DNA of 64,000 nucleotides from Argopecten irradians (taxonomy: Eukaryota > Mollusca > Bivalvia > Pectinida > Pectinidae): positions 34,465,604-34,529,603 of the forward strand of contig NC_091138.1 in the NCBI RefSeq assembly GCF_041381155.1. Reading direction: 5' to 3'. Positions within the stretch are counted from its first letter, which is position 1. The number at the start of each line of letters is the position of its first letter. A program made the translations under genes and the position numbers. The notes under the pieces are model-generated. The model was given only the letters and a program-made list of their open reading frames with translations. It was not told where the DNA came from and ran no database searches. This document shows positions 11,501 to 26,500 of the stretch, piece after piece.

Positions 11501-14500
11501 CTACTAACCTTGACTGTAACACTGGTTCTGCAGCGCCACCTGGCCCAGCAGCAGGGGAAACCAGGGAAGATAACTACTACTAGCCTTCACTGTAACACTG
11601 GATCTGTAGCGCCACCTGGCCTGGCAGGAGGGGAAACCAGGGAAGATAACTACTACTAACCTTGAATGTAACACTGGTTCTGCAGTGCCACCTGGCCTGG
11701 CAGGAGGGGAAACCAGGGAAGATAACTACTACTAACCTTGACTGTAACACTGGTTCTGTAGTGCCACCTGGCCTGGCAGGAGGGGAAACCAGGGAAGATA
11801 ACTACTACTAACCTTGACTGTAACACTGGTTCTGTAGTGCCACCTGGCCTGGCAGGAGGGGAAACCAGGGAAGATAACTACTACTAACCTTGAATGTAAC
11901 ACTGGTTCTGCAGTGCCACCTGGCCTGGCAGGAGGGGAAACCAGGGAAGATAACTACTACTAACCTTGACTGTAACACTGGTTCTGTAGTGCCACCTGGC
12001 CCAGCAGGAGGGGAAACCAGGGAAGATAACTACTACTAACCTTGACTGTAACACTGGTTCTGTAGTGCCACCTGGCCTGGCAGGAGGGGAAACCAGGGGA
12101 GGTAACTACTACTAACCTTGAATGTAACACTGGTTCTGCAGTGCCACCTGGCCTGGCAGGAGGGGAAACCAGGGAAGATAACTACTACTAACCTTGACTG
12201 TAACACTGGTTCTGTAGTGCCACCTGGCCTGGCAGGAGGGGGAAACCAGGGAAGATAACTACTACTAACCTTGACTGTAACACTGGTTCTGTAGTGCCAC
12301 CTGGCCCAGCAGGAGGGGGAAACCAGGGAAGATAACTACTACTAACCTTGACTGTAACACTGGTTCTGTAGTGCCACCTGGCCCAGCAGGAGGGGAAACC
12401 AGGGGAGATAACTCTTATTAGCTTAGACTGTAACACTGGTTCTGTAGCGCTACCTGGCCCAGCAGGAGGGGAAACCAGGGAAGATAACTACTACTACTAG
12501 CTTTGACTGTAACACTGGTTCTGCAGTGCCACCTGGCCTGGCAGGAGGGGAAACCAGGGGAGATAACTACTAACAACTACTACTTACCTTGGCTGTAACA
12601 CTGGTCCTGCAGCGCCACCTGGCTCGTCAGGAGGGGAAACCAGGGGAGGTAACTACTAATAACTACTACTAACCTTGGCTGTAACACTGATTCTGCAGTG
12701 CCACTTGACCCGACAGGAGATACAGATGAAGTTGGGACATTGTAGACTGTAGAGTTGGAATCGTGATGAAGCAGTACGCTGCACAGGCCTGAATACAAAA
12801 TCTCAAATTAGTCACAATGATGTCCAAATAGCCTGTCAACTATCATTCATCTTTTTTATCACCTCTTCATGTATTGTATATAAACTTAAATGTTTACTGT
12901 TATTCAATATTAGGTAGAATTTCTGCAATTAAGCTTTTATTCTAGAGATTATTAATTCATTACTTCCAAAAAAAATTTATTTATTCATTTGGTCATTTGA
13001 AAATAATAGTAAGCTTGATGTAAATGCGGTCCAATGTCCCAGCAAGTAATATTACACTTACAGATTGATGAGGATGCAATTAAAACAAGAAATATAAGTT
13101 CTCCCTATATTCTACTAGGAAAATTTCTGAATTGGGAACAAAATTTGAAATTGAAAATATTTTGCAATATCTACTCAATAGCATAAAGTTAGTTTAATAA
13201 ATCTACATATACAAGCACAGATGTGAAAGCTTACCCTAACAAAGTTGCCTGTCTTCCTTGAATGGTTTCCTTTTACGACTTTCCTTGTTTCTATGGCCAA
13301 ATTGTTTACATTCTGAAAACACAGAATATTTACCCATCAAATAAAATGTATTTCAATTTTTATCAATCAATGAAATTACTAATATGTAATCCTTAAAGGG
13401 ACAATTCAGTCTGGCTAATTCTGTTACATAACCACAAAGCAAAATATGACATACCAGGTAAATGTATTGTTCTATTTTCGTATGAAACATATAACAAGAA
13501 ACATTGACAAATTCCACGTTAAGTATTTTGATTGATACCGTTGAAAATCCATATTATTGATCAATACGATTAAGCAGGTATAACATGTATGCTGTACCCA
13601 TACCCGAGTAAAAGTCATGTACGTTGATCAAATGCAGTAAATAACCACTGAAGAGTTGGTGAAATTATATTTAGACAAGGATGTGATCTAATAAGGTAAA
13701 CACATTACTGTAAGAGCGATTTGAGTAGTTCTAAACAAAAATTTCTTAACTACACTGACAAGGGCCATGGTTTGGCATACAACACATCCGACCACAATGT
13801 GTAATGGTGGCAAGTAAGCATTGAAGCAATTGTGAACATTTCACATAAATTCCAATACAGTGGGCTTTTCTGGCATATCACAGTAAAACCAATTAACCTA
13901 ATCTCCATTGGAACTAGTTTGTTTCTGATATATATGCAAATTTTAACATACTCTTAGACTGAATTGTCCCTTTACAGCCCTGCTACCCCAACTGAGAACG
14001 ACGCGTGTATATAAACCCCTACTGCTCTAACGCTGACTTGTATCGATGTATTGAATGAGTGTACTGTAGCCGTGTTATTTATAGACTCGGGTACTGTTGC
14101 CAAATCCACAGGTAAATTGGTACTGGATGCTACGCTCCGGCCTCTCATCCAGCTTAATGAAACTGAATGGCTAGTAAGCTTAACCGATCTATATATCATC
14201 AACAATGCGTCTGTATCTACTTAAAAACAAAACAAATATTTTTCAAATTGCATCAACATTCACTTGAATAGTATTTCTTTATTTTAAATATTTTGACAAT
14301 TCTTCATACTTCTAGTAAAATTGCATATGAAACTCCTTATAGATCTAGCGATGCTCATTACGTAGGGAACCACCATACCATGTCCCAGCTGCAGGCCGTG
14401 TGCAAAAAGTCAAAAAACACAAGGGATTTATAAGATGAGTCCTAAACTCTCCTATATTTAGGATTTTCAATAAGTGGTTTGTAATATTATTACAGCAAAA

Positions 14501-17500
14501 CTGACAAGCTACAAGGTTAGTGGCATTTTTAACCATACTGTATATATATATAATTAGCCATCAGCTTGGATCTGGTGCCGTACAGGTAGTGAGTTTACTC
14601 ACAATGTGATTATTGCAAGCCAACGTATCTGCTATTTGATTGCTCTTTAAAGTTTGTTAATGATCTCAAACACACTTTATAACTTATTGTGGCAATTTTA
14701 AAATAACTAAATTATAACATTTTCAAATAGTTCAGATAACTATTCATGTGTAATATCTCCAGACATTGACATGTGTACGGAGTACGGCGGCTGGCAATGT
14801 TTTTGACATGTTCTGCAAGATATATTTCACGGTTTCAGTTACGGTGGCCAATAAAAGAAAACAAACACAGTGCAATTATATTATATTATTTCTTCTAAAT
14901 ACAACACTTTTTGTGCAAGTTGTCAAGCATTTATTGTGAATGTTTTGCAATGAAATTACCATCTTTATAACATTGAATTTGTGGTTCCGCGGACATTGTT
15001 TTCCCCAAAATTTGAAAACGCAAAATATACCGATACTGAGTAGATTTTTTCAGCATTCAAAGCCCTAAGAAAATATATGTTCAAAATACACTGGTGTGTA
15101 AGTAACACAAGTTTATTCGGTATTTGTAGCAATTATGATTGTGTTTGGTACAGCTAATGTAGCCAGAGCGCCTGCGATTTACCTGTGGATTTGCGACAGT
15201 ACTCGAGTCTATAAATAACTAGCTTCACTCATTCAATACATCGATACAAGTCAGCGGTAGAGCGGTAGGGGTTTATATACACGCGTCGTTCTCAGTTGGA
15301 GTAGCACGGCTGTAAAACCTTAAAACTTATTTTATAAGACTAAACATCATGGAATGACAAACATTCAATCACAGACCCATATTCTATAAAGGCTACATTA
15401 ATCACTAGCATACTGAAAATTCCTCAATAGTAATTACCTTGTACAAGTTGAATTAGGACTAGATCAAGGTTTGTGAAAGCAGATCTGGCCTCCACATAAA
15501 AACTCAGCTGTTGTTCGAAATCCTTCCCAAATGAAATCTTTCGGACAAAATTGGATATCAGCTGACTGACCATCTTCTTCTCATCCGCTAGGGTTAGAGC
15601 ACTGTTGGTCAAATGAAGATTAGAATTAAATCACTGTTCCTGTCATTCAATATGAAATACTGTAACATCAAAGAGTAGTTCAAAATGATGAGCAATCACA
15701 ATAGTGTTTTTGAGCATTTCACCATTGTTCTATACATTTGACTAGAATATATTAACAATGGTTATAAAAGGACAGTGTAATATTATTTAAGAATTAATTT
15801 GAATAGATTTTTTATGTGCTGATAAAGTAAATTTTTAAGCCAATGGAAATGCTCGTAACAAGCAAAATTGAATTATTTATGATTAATTGTGTAGATTAAG
15901 GGCAATTAGCATTTTCAGGTTTTCATTTATAGGAAAAACTTGATGCAAAGAGATCTATGATATTGAACAGTTAATTTGTCAATGTATCATATACCTATCC
16001 AGAAATATACATAAGATTTAAAAGTTACTTTACTGATAAGGTATGTATAATAATACTTACTTTACAGAATCATGCATAGTTTTACAGATGAAAGTTAAAG
16101 CATTAATAATCACTGGGTCGTTTGTAGGCTCTGACTGGTGTCTGAAAAAAACCCATTACAATTAGTCATATTTTACCCATGTCGTTTTGGTATCTTAAAA
16201 CCCCTGTATTCCAAGACTTTGACAAAGTTTTGAACAATCTCATTATATGCCTATGCTAATTAATAGTCTGTATACAACTTTGCAAAGATAAAATAATCAA
16301 CATAATAAATGTAAGTATATAACCATTTGGGTAATACAGAACAACTTCCTCCTTTCAAAATAACGGGTCTCACATATTTTTACCAATGGTACAGTTTAGA
16401 TCTAAATCATCTCTAAGAAAAGCCTACAAATATGTTCTCATTGTTGACATCAAACAACCACTTACTTGGCAAAAGCTTCCATTATAGTTTTACATATATC
16501 TACTTTAACAGCCTCCTTCTGGAACATGTCTATAAATGGCAGGAATTTATTCTAAAAATAAAGAATTTCAATGTGAATTATTCATAACCAACATTTTTTA
16601 TCAATTAAAGCAGCAAAAGGCCTAGATTAAAATAGGTTCTTTCCAGATAGTATAATTTTGTTTAGCATCTGAAATGAAGACAACTGAAACCAGCGAAAGT
16701 TTAATTGAAATACATGTAGGTTCTTTTCAAGTGTACAAAATGTATTGGAACCTAATCGGTGACCAACAACCCATAATATACAAAGTACTTATGTGAGAGA
16801 GATAGATCTCATTCATCCTCCTAACATAAATCACCAGAACTTTTTAGGAAATACACGCCATCTACATTGACAGATGATTAAGTTAGCTTTCTGTAAATTC
16901 AAATAATCTCTAAGAACTCACCAATGAAAACAGTGTAGAGAAGTTATGAATGTGTGTTACGACTTTGGCCACGACTGACTGAAGCTGCGGGTAAAAATCC
17001 TCGAACGCTCGGTCGGGTGTCATGTGTTTGATAATGTCTGCAAGGATTGTGTTGACTTCTCTCTTCTACAACACATAAAAATTTAAATACATTTAAACAT
17101 AATGTCTAATAAAGACAGAAACTGAAGTTCATTAATCTTCGGACTACATATAGAAATTCTTACAGTCTTTATCTAAATTTATCTAAATAATGCAGTGAAC
17201 CAAGTCAATGGAAAAACTTTTCATGAATTAAAATGATCAGTAATAGTGATTTTCAGACAAACTGGTAATTCTATGTTTTGCTGAATGCCTCGGTAAAGGA
17301 GAATTCCTCAAAATATCACACTTATATTAATTATTATAATTCTCATTCTGTAGAATATGTTTTACTTACCCCAAAGTTTATTACTACATATTCAATCCAA
17401 ATCTCTGCACTGCCGATGTAATCCTGGAAAACATAATAGTAACAATGAATGACATTGGGTATTACACGTAATATGATTTACGATTTATCTCCCCCTCGGA

Positions 17501-20500
17501 TGCTCCAGTTGCAATATAGTATATTTCACAGTTAAACAAAATGTGTAAAAATTCAAATCTCAAACCAGATGTATGTTTTTGTCCCTTGTTGATAAATTGA
17601 ATGTGGAGTTGGTTTTACTTCGGTAACTGTTATGTTGTCAACTACCCAGCATAAAAAACCATCTATAAGATTATAAACACTTTTTTCACATCATAAACAT
17701 AAAATATTTTGTGAAGGACTTGAACTTACTGCAGGGTTTTTAAGCTTCATGACTGCCTTCCATACTTCATTAAGGACAGTGAGTTTCTGTTCTTCTGGAG
17801 GCGACGTCATCACAAGACACAGTCCCAGGGTTCGATGAAGTAAATGCTACAACAGAAAATATTCAAGACACTGTCATATCAGACATTAAGTTTCTGATGC
17901 CGTTTCTCTAAATATGAAGTTAAATTTCTACAAAAAACAATGATATTCGTGCCATTTCTTTCAGCATGTTTTTCTGAAAAAAAAGTGCAGCTGAAAATCG
18001 TTTTGTTATAAGCATAGTTGATTATACATAAATTTACGGTACAGGTATATTTTAGGAACCTTTACAGGGACTGAAAACTGATTAGTTATCACCACAAAAC
18101 GTTGTAAGCTTGTTCGTTTCAAACTTGTTTTACCGTAATAGAGAAAAAATTCATTTTTCTTTATCGGACAATAAATGTGAGTGTAATGTGACTATCCCAG
18201 TAATATTACGGTCATATACGATACCTTTGGGAAGCCAGTATCTTCACTCTCTCTGATCATCTCTGTAAACTCCACAGCTCGTACAGCAATGTATTCAGGT
18301 TTGAATGCGGAGATAATAGAGTTCAGCAATAGAGCACTGAAACCAAATTGAAACAAACCATGATGAGTATTTTACAATGACTTTTCAACTTCCATTGGTT
18401 ACATTTTATATAATATGAACATGGCATAATACAACTTCAAAAATCACCAAGAGATAAAATTTTCTTGTTACCTTCAATGAGATAAATTAGATGTTAATCT
18501 TAATATATTTTTTTTTTGTCTTTTTTTTTATTAGGGGTGGGGGAGGGGGTTATATCTCATAATACTAAAGAAATAAATTATTATAAGCAAAATTCAAACT
18601 TTCAAATGAAAGATTTATCCAGATTATTTTGTGACCGTCAAAAATTATTCTTTATCTCAGGGGTACAACTCTCTCCACTTGATATGTATTTCTTATTCTT
18701 ACCAATGTTGGAAAACTTTCAGACAAAAGAATTTCCTTACAACCCAATAATAAACCAAAATATAATTAACCTTTTACAGTGTTTTTTAAACTTCTGTAGG
18801 ATGTCCATGAGAGTCTGTTCCGAGGACTTGTTAGCGATACACTGTAGTAGCCAGTCGAGGGCCGGAGAGAACAGAGTCAGGTATTTAGGCATCTCTAACT
18901 TCTGTATGGCCAAGACATTCTGTACATGGTCTCCTTGGATCTGTCATTCATAGTTCATATCATTAGATACAGTATAATTGATCATGATCGTTATACATAT
19001 GTATCCTAAATGTTAAAGGGATATTCCTTTGTTTGGACATCAGGGGAAGTGTTGAAATTCTGAATGTATCATTGAATACATAGAAACTTGATTGTAAGTG
19101 TTCTAATGCCCATCAGTTATAGAATAATTTCCCAAAAGTGTAAACAAAAATTGTCCAGGCTTTTTTTTCCTTTTTTGTGGGTTTTTATTGGTGATACTCT
19201 GGGTTGATTCAATTATTATGAGGATGTGGTGTTTCAAAAGTTTTAATTATTAATAAATGTAGAATTTTATATACATATATATACTTTTCACTGTTTCACA
19301 AAATTAGATATTTCTCAACAGTCCTCAACATGGCACCCTAGAACTGTTTCAAATAAAAGATGCTCCTTTATTAGTTGATCAAATTAACAACAGCAAATAG
19401 ACCACAGTAACAACCATTTACATTAACGTATAAAATGTAAACCAGGGACTGTCTTTTGTGAGGAGAAAACAGGTACTTACCTGTGTATAGGAAGCCAGGA
19501 AATCATCAAAGCAAGGCATCAGGTGGTCACTGATGGTCGGGGCTATCAACATCCCAACCTACATACAAGATAACAAAATGGACTTAACTTTACCAGTAGT
19601 TCCTACTAATCTATAAATTTTATGACAATATGTGAAGGGGAGCTAGCCAATTTGTTGGGCTCCCAAAAGGTTGATTTCAACACAATATGCCTTATGTATA
19701 AATACAACTTGGCTATAGATTTTTCTTTTTCTCTTTGGTGGTTTCTATAGACAGGTTTGGCTATAACTTACTTCAATTTTTCAGTCTTTTTTTCCTTTCT
19801 ACTTGTGTTTGAATAATCAAAACATGACATAATTACATCACAAGAAATTTTTTTTTTAATCAAAATTGGTAATGTACACCTATTTATTTTCATGTATTTT
19901 GCGGGCAATTAGAATTGGCGAAAATAAGTTGCCACGAAAAAGATTCAATTACTAGTATAATAGTGTTTTACCTGTAAATCGTGAAATTAGATCGCTGTGA
20001 AAGTGTTGTTGAGAATAAAAACACGAAATTTAGTCACCATGGAACCAAATTGGCTTACAGTATATGCATAATGATAAATTATGAACAGTATATGTCACTA
20101 ACATCACTTACCCTACTTAGGTAACAGCGAGCATAGATAGCCACTAACGGGTCTCCAATACCTTTGATCATAGCCATCAGTCTGTTTATTGCATCTCGGT
20201 ACTCCCTGAAACATGTCAATAATAAAGCCATCGTAGACCCTATAATCAGCTTTCTATGCATATCAAAGCAGCAAAAGAAAGCCTGTCTTTCTGTGTAGTT
20301 ACCAGGTATATACATATTTTGTTTGTTGATAATACCTACTTCTTTGGGGCTAAATCAGATACAGTTAACGTAACTTTATCAAAATGGGAACAGAGGTAGT
20401 GATATGGATACGGAAACATTCACTAGCTCTAATACAGATAAAGACAGTAGGAATAAAATAAATTTCTAGGTTTTCATTTTTAGGCCCCTGCTCTGGCTCC

Positions 20501-23500
20501 TTTAATTGCTTGATAGTTTGACAGGTACTAAAGCATCCTAAAAAGGAGATTTACCCTTGATTGAGGTAGCTGTAACACTTGAGTATGGCCGTTTCCACAT
20601 AGAACCTCGGTATGAGCTCCCGTATCGACGCTATCTTATAGAACCAGTTACGACAGGTTTCTTTGGCTGACTCTGGCACCTGGTCGGGCGTGAAATTGTC
20701 TGTAAAAACAAATACAAGAAAACTTTCAAAATTAGCCTTAGCATAAAGGATACATTGTTGTGTAATCTGCATTTCCTTTAGTTATTCAAAAGAAAATATA
20801 AGTATGACAATTTTTATGTCAAATAATTCAAGTCAATATCCAGACATTATCTAGAAATAAGTAGCCAATTATAAACAATACAAGCCAGCAGAGGATTTAA
20901 AAAGAACATCAAAGCTTGAACAGAGTATTCAGGATGACAGCAAGGGTAGATATTATTGACAGAGACCGGTTAAGACAGTGTATTTTGGCCAGCACAAATT
21001 TAGAAGATATGATCTGATAGAAGGAAGATGTACGTGTTGTGGTATAAAATTTTCTCACCCGGTAATTTTACTGGCACTCCACTCCCTGGTGGGTAGTATA
21101 CAGCCTTCTCCTTCAGCCTATCATATACCAATCTCCCTGTAATAGAAATATCCTAGAATTAGTATGTTATGTAACTTTGATTAATAAACATCCCTAAGAG
21201 TACATTGTATGTGCCAATCTCCCTACAATGGAAATATCCTAGAATTAGTATGATATATACAAATCTCTTTGAGAGAGAAAATATTAATTGTCATGAGGCA
21301 AGTTCTGTAAACAAACTTTCTTTCACCTGCGATTAATTTTAGGAATTTTGCGATTAAGGTAAATTCGCAAAAGTTTATCTCCACAAATTGATTTCTTAAA
21401 AAATTCTTGGAAATTAAATTCAAAGATATCTTCATTAAATTTTAAATCCGTGGAACTTTATTTACGAGAAAATATTTTTAAACGAAAATCAAGAAACTTA
21501 GTAGCCGCGAAAGAAAGTTGGTTTACAGTAACTGCTTTCAAACATTAAACCTCCAAAGAAAAGGTGACAACTTAAAGCATTTCAATCATCTCAATGTGTC
21601 ACAAGTACGTACATTGTAAATGAATTCAGGATGATATTATTTAGTGATAACAGTTCACTACAAACTTACCAAATGTGTCCAGTATATCTGTGATAAGGAC
21701 AAACTTGCTTGGATAGAACTGGATCACTGATGTGTCGGCTAAAAGTTTGGAACACTGCAACAAGTCATTAGTAGTTAGAATCAATAGTAGATAATTGAAA
21801 AAAGTATTTCACATTGAGTTGTAATGTGGTTTTTTTATCCTTATAGGGAAGAATGTGTAAAAAATGATCTCAAATAAAACACCTTTGTTTAATTCTCTAT
21901 ACATATCCGCATAATGTTTTCAACTGATACCAAAATTTGGACAATTCCTGACATTTAAGAATAAAATGAAATTAATTACTACCTGTAATACCAAAAAAAC
22001 CTGTCAAATGGTATCTTGAAAATAAACCAAAAGAAAATTTGGTTCAAAATACGTTGTGTTAATATATATATGCCTGGTACTACAATTGTAACAATGTCAC
22101 ACAAAAACCTGAAAAAAAAGCCAGCGCTAGTGGAATGCAGGAAAACACTAACCTGGATAGCTATCTTGAGAGCTTTTACTCTCTGATCGTTGTCCCACGC
22201 ACTTATAAGAGCCTGGTTCAATTCATCAATCCGGTTCACGTAGTCCTGCTGACTAAGGTTCAACATCTCCTGAACAGACCCCTAAAATCAGAGACAGAAT
22301 CATGACTTACAAAGGTTGGTGGTACCAGTTTTGTTTTTAACTTCCTGTTATCAGTGGGGGTCATTTAAAGTGTACACGGAATGGATAATGATATTTAGAT
22401 ATGTTATTCTGTTTGATCTCCTGACAAGAATGTTGAAAACCGCATCAAAATCGGCCGCTTCAGTACCGAGATACCGCCCTCCGAAATGCTCGATTTTTAC
22501 CTGTATATCAACTGCTAATCAGGGAATCGGCCGCTCACGCTGATTTGGGGAATAACCGGATGTGACATCACGAGGACAACGGCAGTGAGGTGTTTGGTAG
22601 TGGGGTTATAGCACAAAGGTGGACATATGTATTCCTAAAATGGGGTTACGAGAATTTTACAGATATATATACAGTATACAGTTATGGTGACGATTTTAAT
22701 TATATATAAAATAGGAAATATTGCAACTGAAATCATGCTAAATATATAAGTTTATTAGCGGAAATTATAAGAATATTTAAGGATGTGTGCCAGGTTTTGT
22801 TGGTGGAGGAAAGGCAGAGTACCCGTACAAAAACCACAAAACTAGCAGTCAGTACCTGCCAACTACCCACAAGGGATTCGAACTCGCAACCAAGAGGTGA
22901 AGAGCTTGTGGCAATATTTTGGGACATCTTAACCATTCAGCACCATGGCCTACTTCTCAATATAATACTTGTCACCAAGAACAATTTTGGTAGATAGTGA
23001 GCAATGAAAATCGTAAATTAACAAACCTCTTCAAAATCATCTAACTGTTCCAGTCTGTTCTTCACTTTATCAGTCACGGTGGTAGCTGTCACGGCCTTGA
23101 TTACAACTGTAAGTATTCATGACATCATAAGGTTAATGTTAATCTATATATCTAATTATACAATACGATACAGAAAAACATGATTACAACGAACCTCTGA
23201 AAATCAACAAAACTACTTAGTTATAGGAATAGTTTCTTATACACATATTACAGATATCATATAGGAACCTTGACTTGGAATGAACATTACTAATTACTAT
23301 GTTGTAACCACAAATTTGTTACAAGTGTGTTTGTTAAAAATATGATTCACTGAAGTAGTTTTCTAAATACACATAAGGTAATCCTAACACACACCTTGAT
23401 GATATTCAAAGCAATAGCAATTCAATTCAATATAGAAACACTGTGCAATGAACTGATCCTTCCAAAAAAATATGTCTCTTTTTAAGTTAAACATACCAGT

Positions 23501-26500
23501 AAGCATTGGTTTACAACATATTGTATCCAACCCAAACATCAAAACGAAAGTTTCTACAATTCATATTGATGAAATATTGTCAATAAATTGTACATTGGAG
23601 TTATGGAGTTATTTTTTTCCTGAAAGCATGTGATATTCTAATACCTTTTTCCTTATCCGATGCTGACAGAAAACTGGTGGTAATGGAGAGCTTCTCTGAT
23701 GTACTGTACTTGGCCAGAATGCCAGCTTTCTTGGCACTCCATGGTTCAAAGGTCTCGTCCAGGTCATCACTTGGATTGTGTCCTTTACTCTCCTACAAGG
23801 ACAAATTTTATTCACTCTGGTTTAAAACAATTAAATTTTGTAAATACTTTTTTCTATTCATATTTTACCAAAATGATTGTTATTGAAATAATAATTGAAT
23901 TGTGATCGTTACTGAAATAGTAACTGAATTATGATGACCCACGTTGATTTATCTACAAGGTCTTTTGAAAAACCAGATAAGAGATTATGTTAAGATACAT
24001 TGTAATACTAACAATATCTTTCCCTTGATAGTACCTTGAGACTTGAGCTGCGAGTCTTGGATGTACTTTTAGTCTGGGCTTCAGCAGCAAACATAGACAA
24101 TGGGTCAGAGCCCTCTAGTGCTGAACTTAAAGGGTCTATAATATCCGACTTCACAGCTTTGCTGGCCGCTGCCCCCTTTACAGGTGTCCCACGTTTTTCG
24201 GTACTTTTTACTTCAACAACCTGAAAAAATAGATTTCAATATTATTCCATCGTTTCATTTCTGCTAATATTTCTGCGCTTTCCTAATCAAATGAACAGAA
24301 GGTTTCTTTTTTCTTCTTCTTCTTTTTTATTTTACTTTCGGTTTTTCATTTATTTAAATTTGATTTTAATACATTTTAACTTTACTAACTTTTAAGTGCA
24401 TTTTAAACTATATTTGTTTCCAGTACAACTGTATACATGTACATGTATTTATATGAATATGTACATGCATTATATAGAAGAGTAGTGAAAAATAACCCTC
24501 ACCACTCTTTTGTAACTAAAATCTGAAGTAATTTGACCACAAGTCTGCCACACATTTTATCAACTTTAAATACTAAAGAGAAATTACTGCCCATTAGTCA
24601 ATGCTTACACATGTTTATGAAGACTTGTACACATGAGCATGCACTCTCACTCTTTTACAAATGTATATGATCAGTTTGACTTTTTCCTTTTACTTTAACT
24701 TAAACATCAATCAATGAATATATACATAGTAAAAATTAATTCATACACTGATGGTTTTTAAAGGATGACTAGTTGTCTCCTCCAAAGGTAGATTTTCTTT
24801 CTTAGCTTCCAGAAGGTAGTTTCTCCTTTTTGGTACCCTGAAAGAAAATAATAGCAACAATTAGCATAAAATTAACGGTACGCTTCCAAATGCAAAAACA
24901 CAATTTTAGATATTTTCATTACACATTTGAATGCATGCCTTTCAACAATCAACCCTTACAATTGTTATTTATATGGTTTAATCATTCTAATTCTCCAGGG
25001 GTTACAAATACTGTTATTATACAACTCTCAAACACATCATAAAAAAAACAGTTTACTGAAAGCTCAGACAATTGATGAGCTGATCGAAGTTTGGCATCAT
25101 TCTCTGTTATCTTCAAAGAAATTTCTGCTGACTGGCGATAGTTCTTTTTTTTCTACACTGCCATCAGTTTTACATCGAGATATATCAGGTCGAGGAAAAC
25201 CACTAACTTGCATATTATACGCAAACTAGAGTATTATACCCCAATTTGAGTATGGATTCGTTACTAAAAAAAGCCTAAATCGATGAAATCTCAACTTTTG
25301 CTATACTTTTTCAAAAAATCACATTAATACATGCCAAGATAAAGTGCAATTTACTAAAATTTTTGCAGTAGCATCGTTTGTTATAACGGAACTTGATGCA
25401 ACTTTTCTCAAAGTATTTCATCTACTTTCAATCAGACATGCAAATGAAACTAATTTTTTTTCCTTTGTGTGCTGTTTCATAGTTAGATAAATGTGATTTG
25501 AGAAAATATTTGAGAAAAGTTCATTTTAGAGCATTTTTATCTTTTTATTAAGTTAAAGAATATTTTCCTCCTCATCAAAGAAGCCTCTGAAACCAAGTAA
25601 ATAACTGGCAGTTTGCTTTCGTTTTGAATGTCATAATGGTAGCAGGATAAAGTTAAAACAGAATACACGGTTAGTATCTTACAATACAAGGTTTATTTTC
25701 GTGCTCGTCATCTCGGCTTTCCTAAGTCTCGCACCAAAATAAACCTTGTATTGTAAGATACTAACCATGTATTCTCTATTTAATATGGTTTTATCATTCT
25801 TAATACTACAGGGGTTACAATTACTGTTATTATCAACCTTTCGAACATATCATAAAAAACAGTTTACTGAAAGCTCAGTGAGTGTCTGCGACAATGAATG
25901 AGCCAAAGTTTGGCATTATTCTCAGTAATCTTCAAAGGAAGTTTCTGCTGACCAGTGATTGGCATTTTTTTCCTGAACTGCCTTCAGTTTTACAATGAGA
26001 TATATAGTCCAGGTGTCCATATGCATATAACAACAGTTTAAGTAACACCTGGAGTATCAAGACCAGATGTGGTTTAATATATGCTCCAACGTCTGTGACC
26101 CATGTGAGTGTTTGGATCAAGACGGTTTTATCACTATAATGCATTTCACTAGTCAAAGAAGTGTGTCAGGGCATGTAAATAGTTTGTGTTTTATGGGAAT
26201 ATATATAGTGTTGTGGTCCTGTGTTAGTTGTAAGAGTACATGTGTATCTTGTACACGTGTAGCTGTCGTGTATAATATGTCATTGTATCGATCGCCTGTG
26301 TTGTGTTCCCTCTTTTTATTGGTCGAACGTGCATGTACTGTTGGCTGTAGTTTGTCGTTATTAACAAACTGGGCCCGTCTCGCTCCTGTTACAGAAGCAT
26401 ATAAAAATCTATATCCTCAATGATGAAAAAGGGATAGTGTACCAAAAGCTAAAGCTATGTCTTTCATCTAGACCCGATAGAAATAAAATAAATGAAAATA

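Noticed and set aside
12188-12436. 82-codon repeated frame on the minus strand
   Set aside because: Same minisatellite. It shows '[12 protein letters not shown]' only because the unit copies the exon end.
18516-18953. 145-codon frame on the plus strand
   Set aside because: Overlaps VPS35L exon 12 in antisense and the low-complexity T/G run before it.
22785-22997. 70-codon frame on the plus strand
   Set aside because: Lies over the tRNA-derived SINE in VPS35L intron 5.
26067-26423. 118-codon frame on the plus strand
   Set aside because: Antisense within VPS35L intron 1, partly over a direct repeat; no recognisable domain.
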